Source of the DNA: a virus
IMG/VR virus record: IMGVR_UViG_3300021197_001995
Span: 95,042-159,041 of that record
Reading direction: 5' to 3' (one strand)
Length of the DNA: 64,000 bases
Both the position numbers and the translations under genes were made by a program. Positions 63,779-64,000 of this stretch are shown here, in pieces (the first letter of the stretch is position 1; the number at the start of each line of letters is the position of its first letter). The notes beneath the pieces were generated by a model. That model searched no databases. It worked only from the letters and a program-made list of their open reading frames with translations, and was not told the DNA's origin.

Positions 63779-64000
63779 GTTTTCTATAGTTTAATAGTAA
63801 CATAGTATACAGAGTTAGTCAACAGTAAAGTTGGTGAAATTAGTGTTTATTAACTTTAAACAATAATTATTTAGTACCCATCCCTTGCCGGGGCCCAACA
63901 ATAATAAAAGCATTTACGTTGAACAAAGATTTTTTGAAAAACCAAGCAAAGCTTATTTAAAAAGAATTTTCTAATCAGTACACCAAGGTTTTCAACTTCA
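63779..64000. other. A+T-rich end of window
   Basis: No gene of useful length. Long A/T stretches and short repeats; GCCGGGGCC at 63889 is the only GC-rich point. Cut by the window end. Confidence 0.5.

Overview
The window reads as part of a large, lytic, tailed bacteriophage genome (or a very similar mobile genome) and not as a bacterial chromosome. About 115 of roughly 120 genes lie on the + strand, packed with stop/start overlaps. A T4-like replication core sits beside a large nucleotide-metabolism set, many tiny unknown genes and a tRNA cluster. No ribosomal, central-metabolic or cell-division operons are seen. The host is unknown. Six Cys/Asp-rich CDG.DNDCDG-type repeats in a lipoprotein (11449-13668) and a small exported protein near the right end look like proteins I associate with Myxococcota/Bradymonadota ('delta-proteobacteria'). 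The four tRNAs read AAA, GGA, CCA and AGA, which would fit a phage richer in A+T than its host. Both host points are inference.

Layout. 1-1.9 kb: two unrecognised proteins, probably structural. 1.8-10 kb: replication and recombination (family A DNA polymerase palm domain, a divergent FtsZ/tubulin-like protein, gp32-like SSB, UvsX/RecA, 5'-3' exonuclease, DnaB-like helicase) and a B12-dependent class II ribonucleotide reductase. 10-22 kb: GroES-like co-chaperonin, ThyX, a Cys-rich VWA lipoprotein, a nucleotidyltransferase-like protein, a full DnaE (Pol III alpha), an L,D-transpeptidase-like protein, dUTPase, an IMPDH/GMP-reductase-family enzyme and a small sigma-region-4-like protein. 22-31 kb: acidic scaffold-like protein, ClpP-like protease, a 622-aa unknown, GroEL, holin-like protein, glutaredoxin, and a stand-alone LeuA-type regulatory domain. 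31-34 kb: Smr-domain protein, UV-damage endonuclease, thymidine kinase.

34.9-39.1 kb is the most unusual part. It is a tandem array of about 24 tiny genes for related 53-72 aa proteins that begin M-K-V-G-D-L-V, interrupted by a short membrane peptide and a lipoprotein. Successive genes overlap by 14 nt in a conserved junction of about 35 nt. One sequence there encodes the C-terminal ..LEVISESR of one protein, the Shine-Dalgarno site, the start codon and the N-terminus of the next. Relatives recur at 31.2, 39-41, 45, 47.2-49, 49.6-50.5 and 52.4-52.9 kb and as C-terminal domains of larger proteins. These regions also carry a MoxR/VWA-metallopeptidase pair, a nuclease-like/adenine-methyltransferase pair, many single-membrane-span micropeptides and four tRNAs.

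Transcription appears to be organised by at least 22 sigma70-like promoters, nearly all with exactly 17 nt between TTGAC(A/T) and the -10 box. Several are duplicated cassettes and several are embedded in coding sequence. Two gene-free stretches (44.66-44.97 and 54.32-54.51 kb) look like structured RNAs.

55.6-57.7 kb is gene-poor and holds two blocks of GTAGG-like pentamers phased every 10 bp. They flank the only minus-strand genes, a small cluster partly paralogous to the plus-strand genes at 54.6-55.4 kb. This could be an origin, a centromere-like or a regulatory region. From 57.8 kb to the end are proteins likely to be virion or envelope related: two short M-K-I-T-(R/K)-K proteins, lipoproteins including one with a thioredoxin fold, and a 956-aa protein with a peptidoglycan-binding-like domain.
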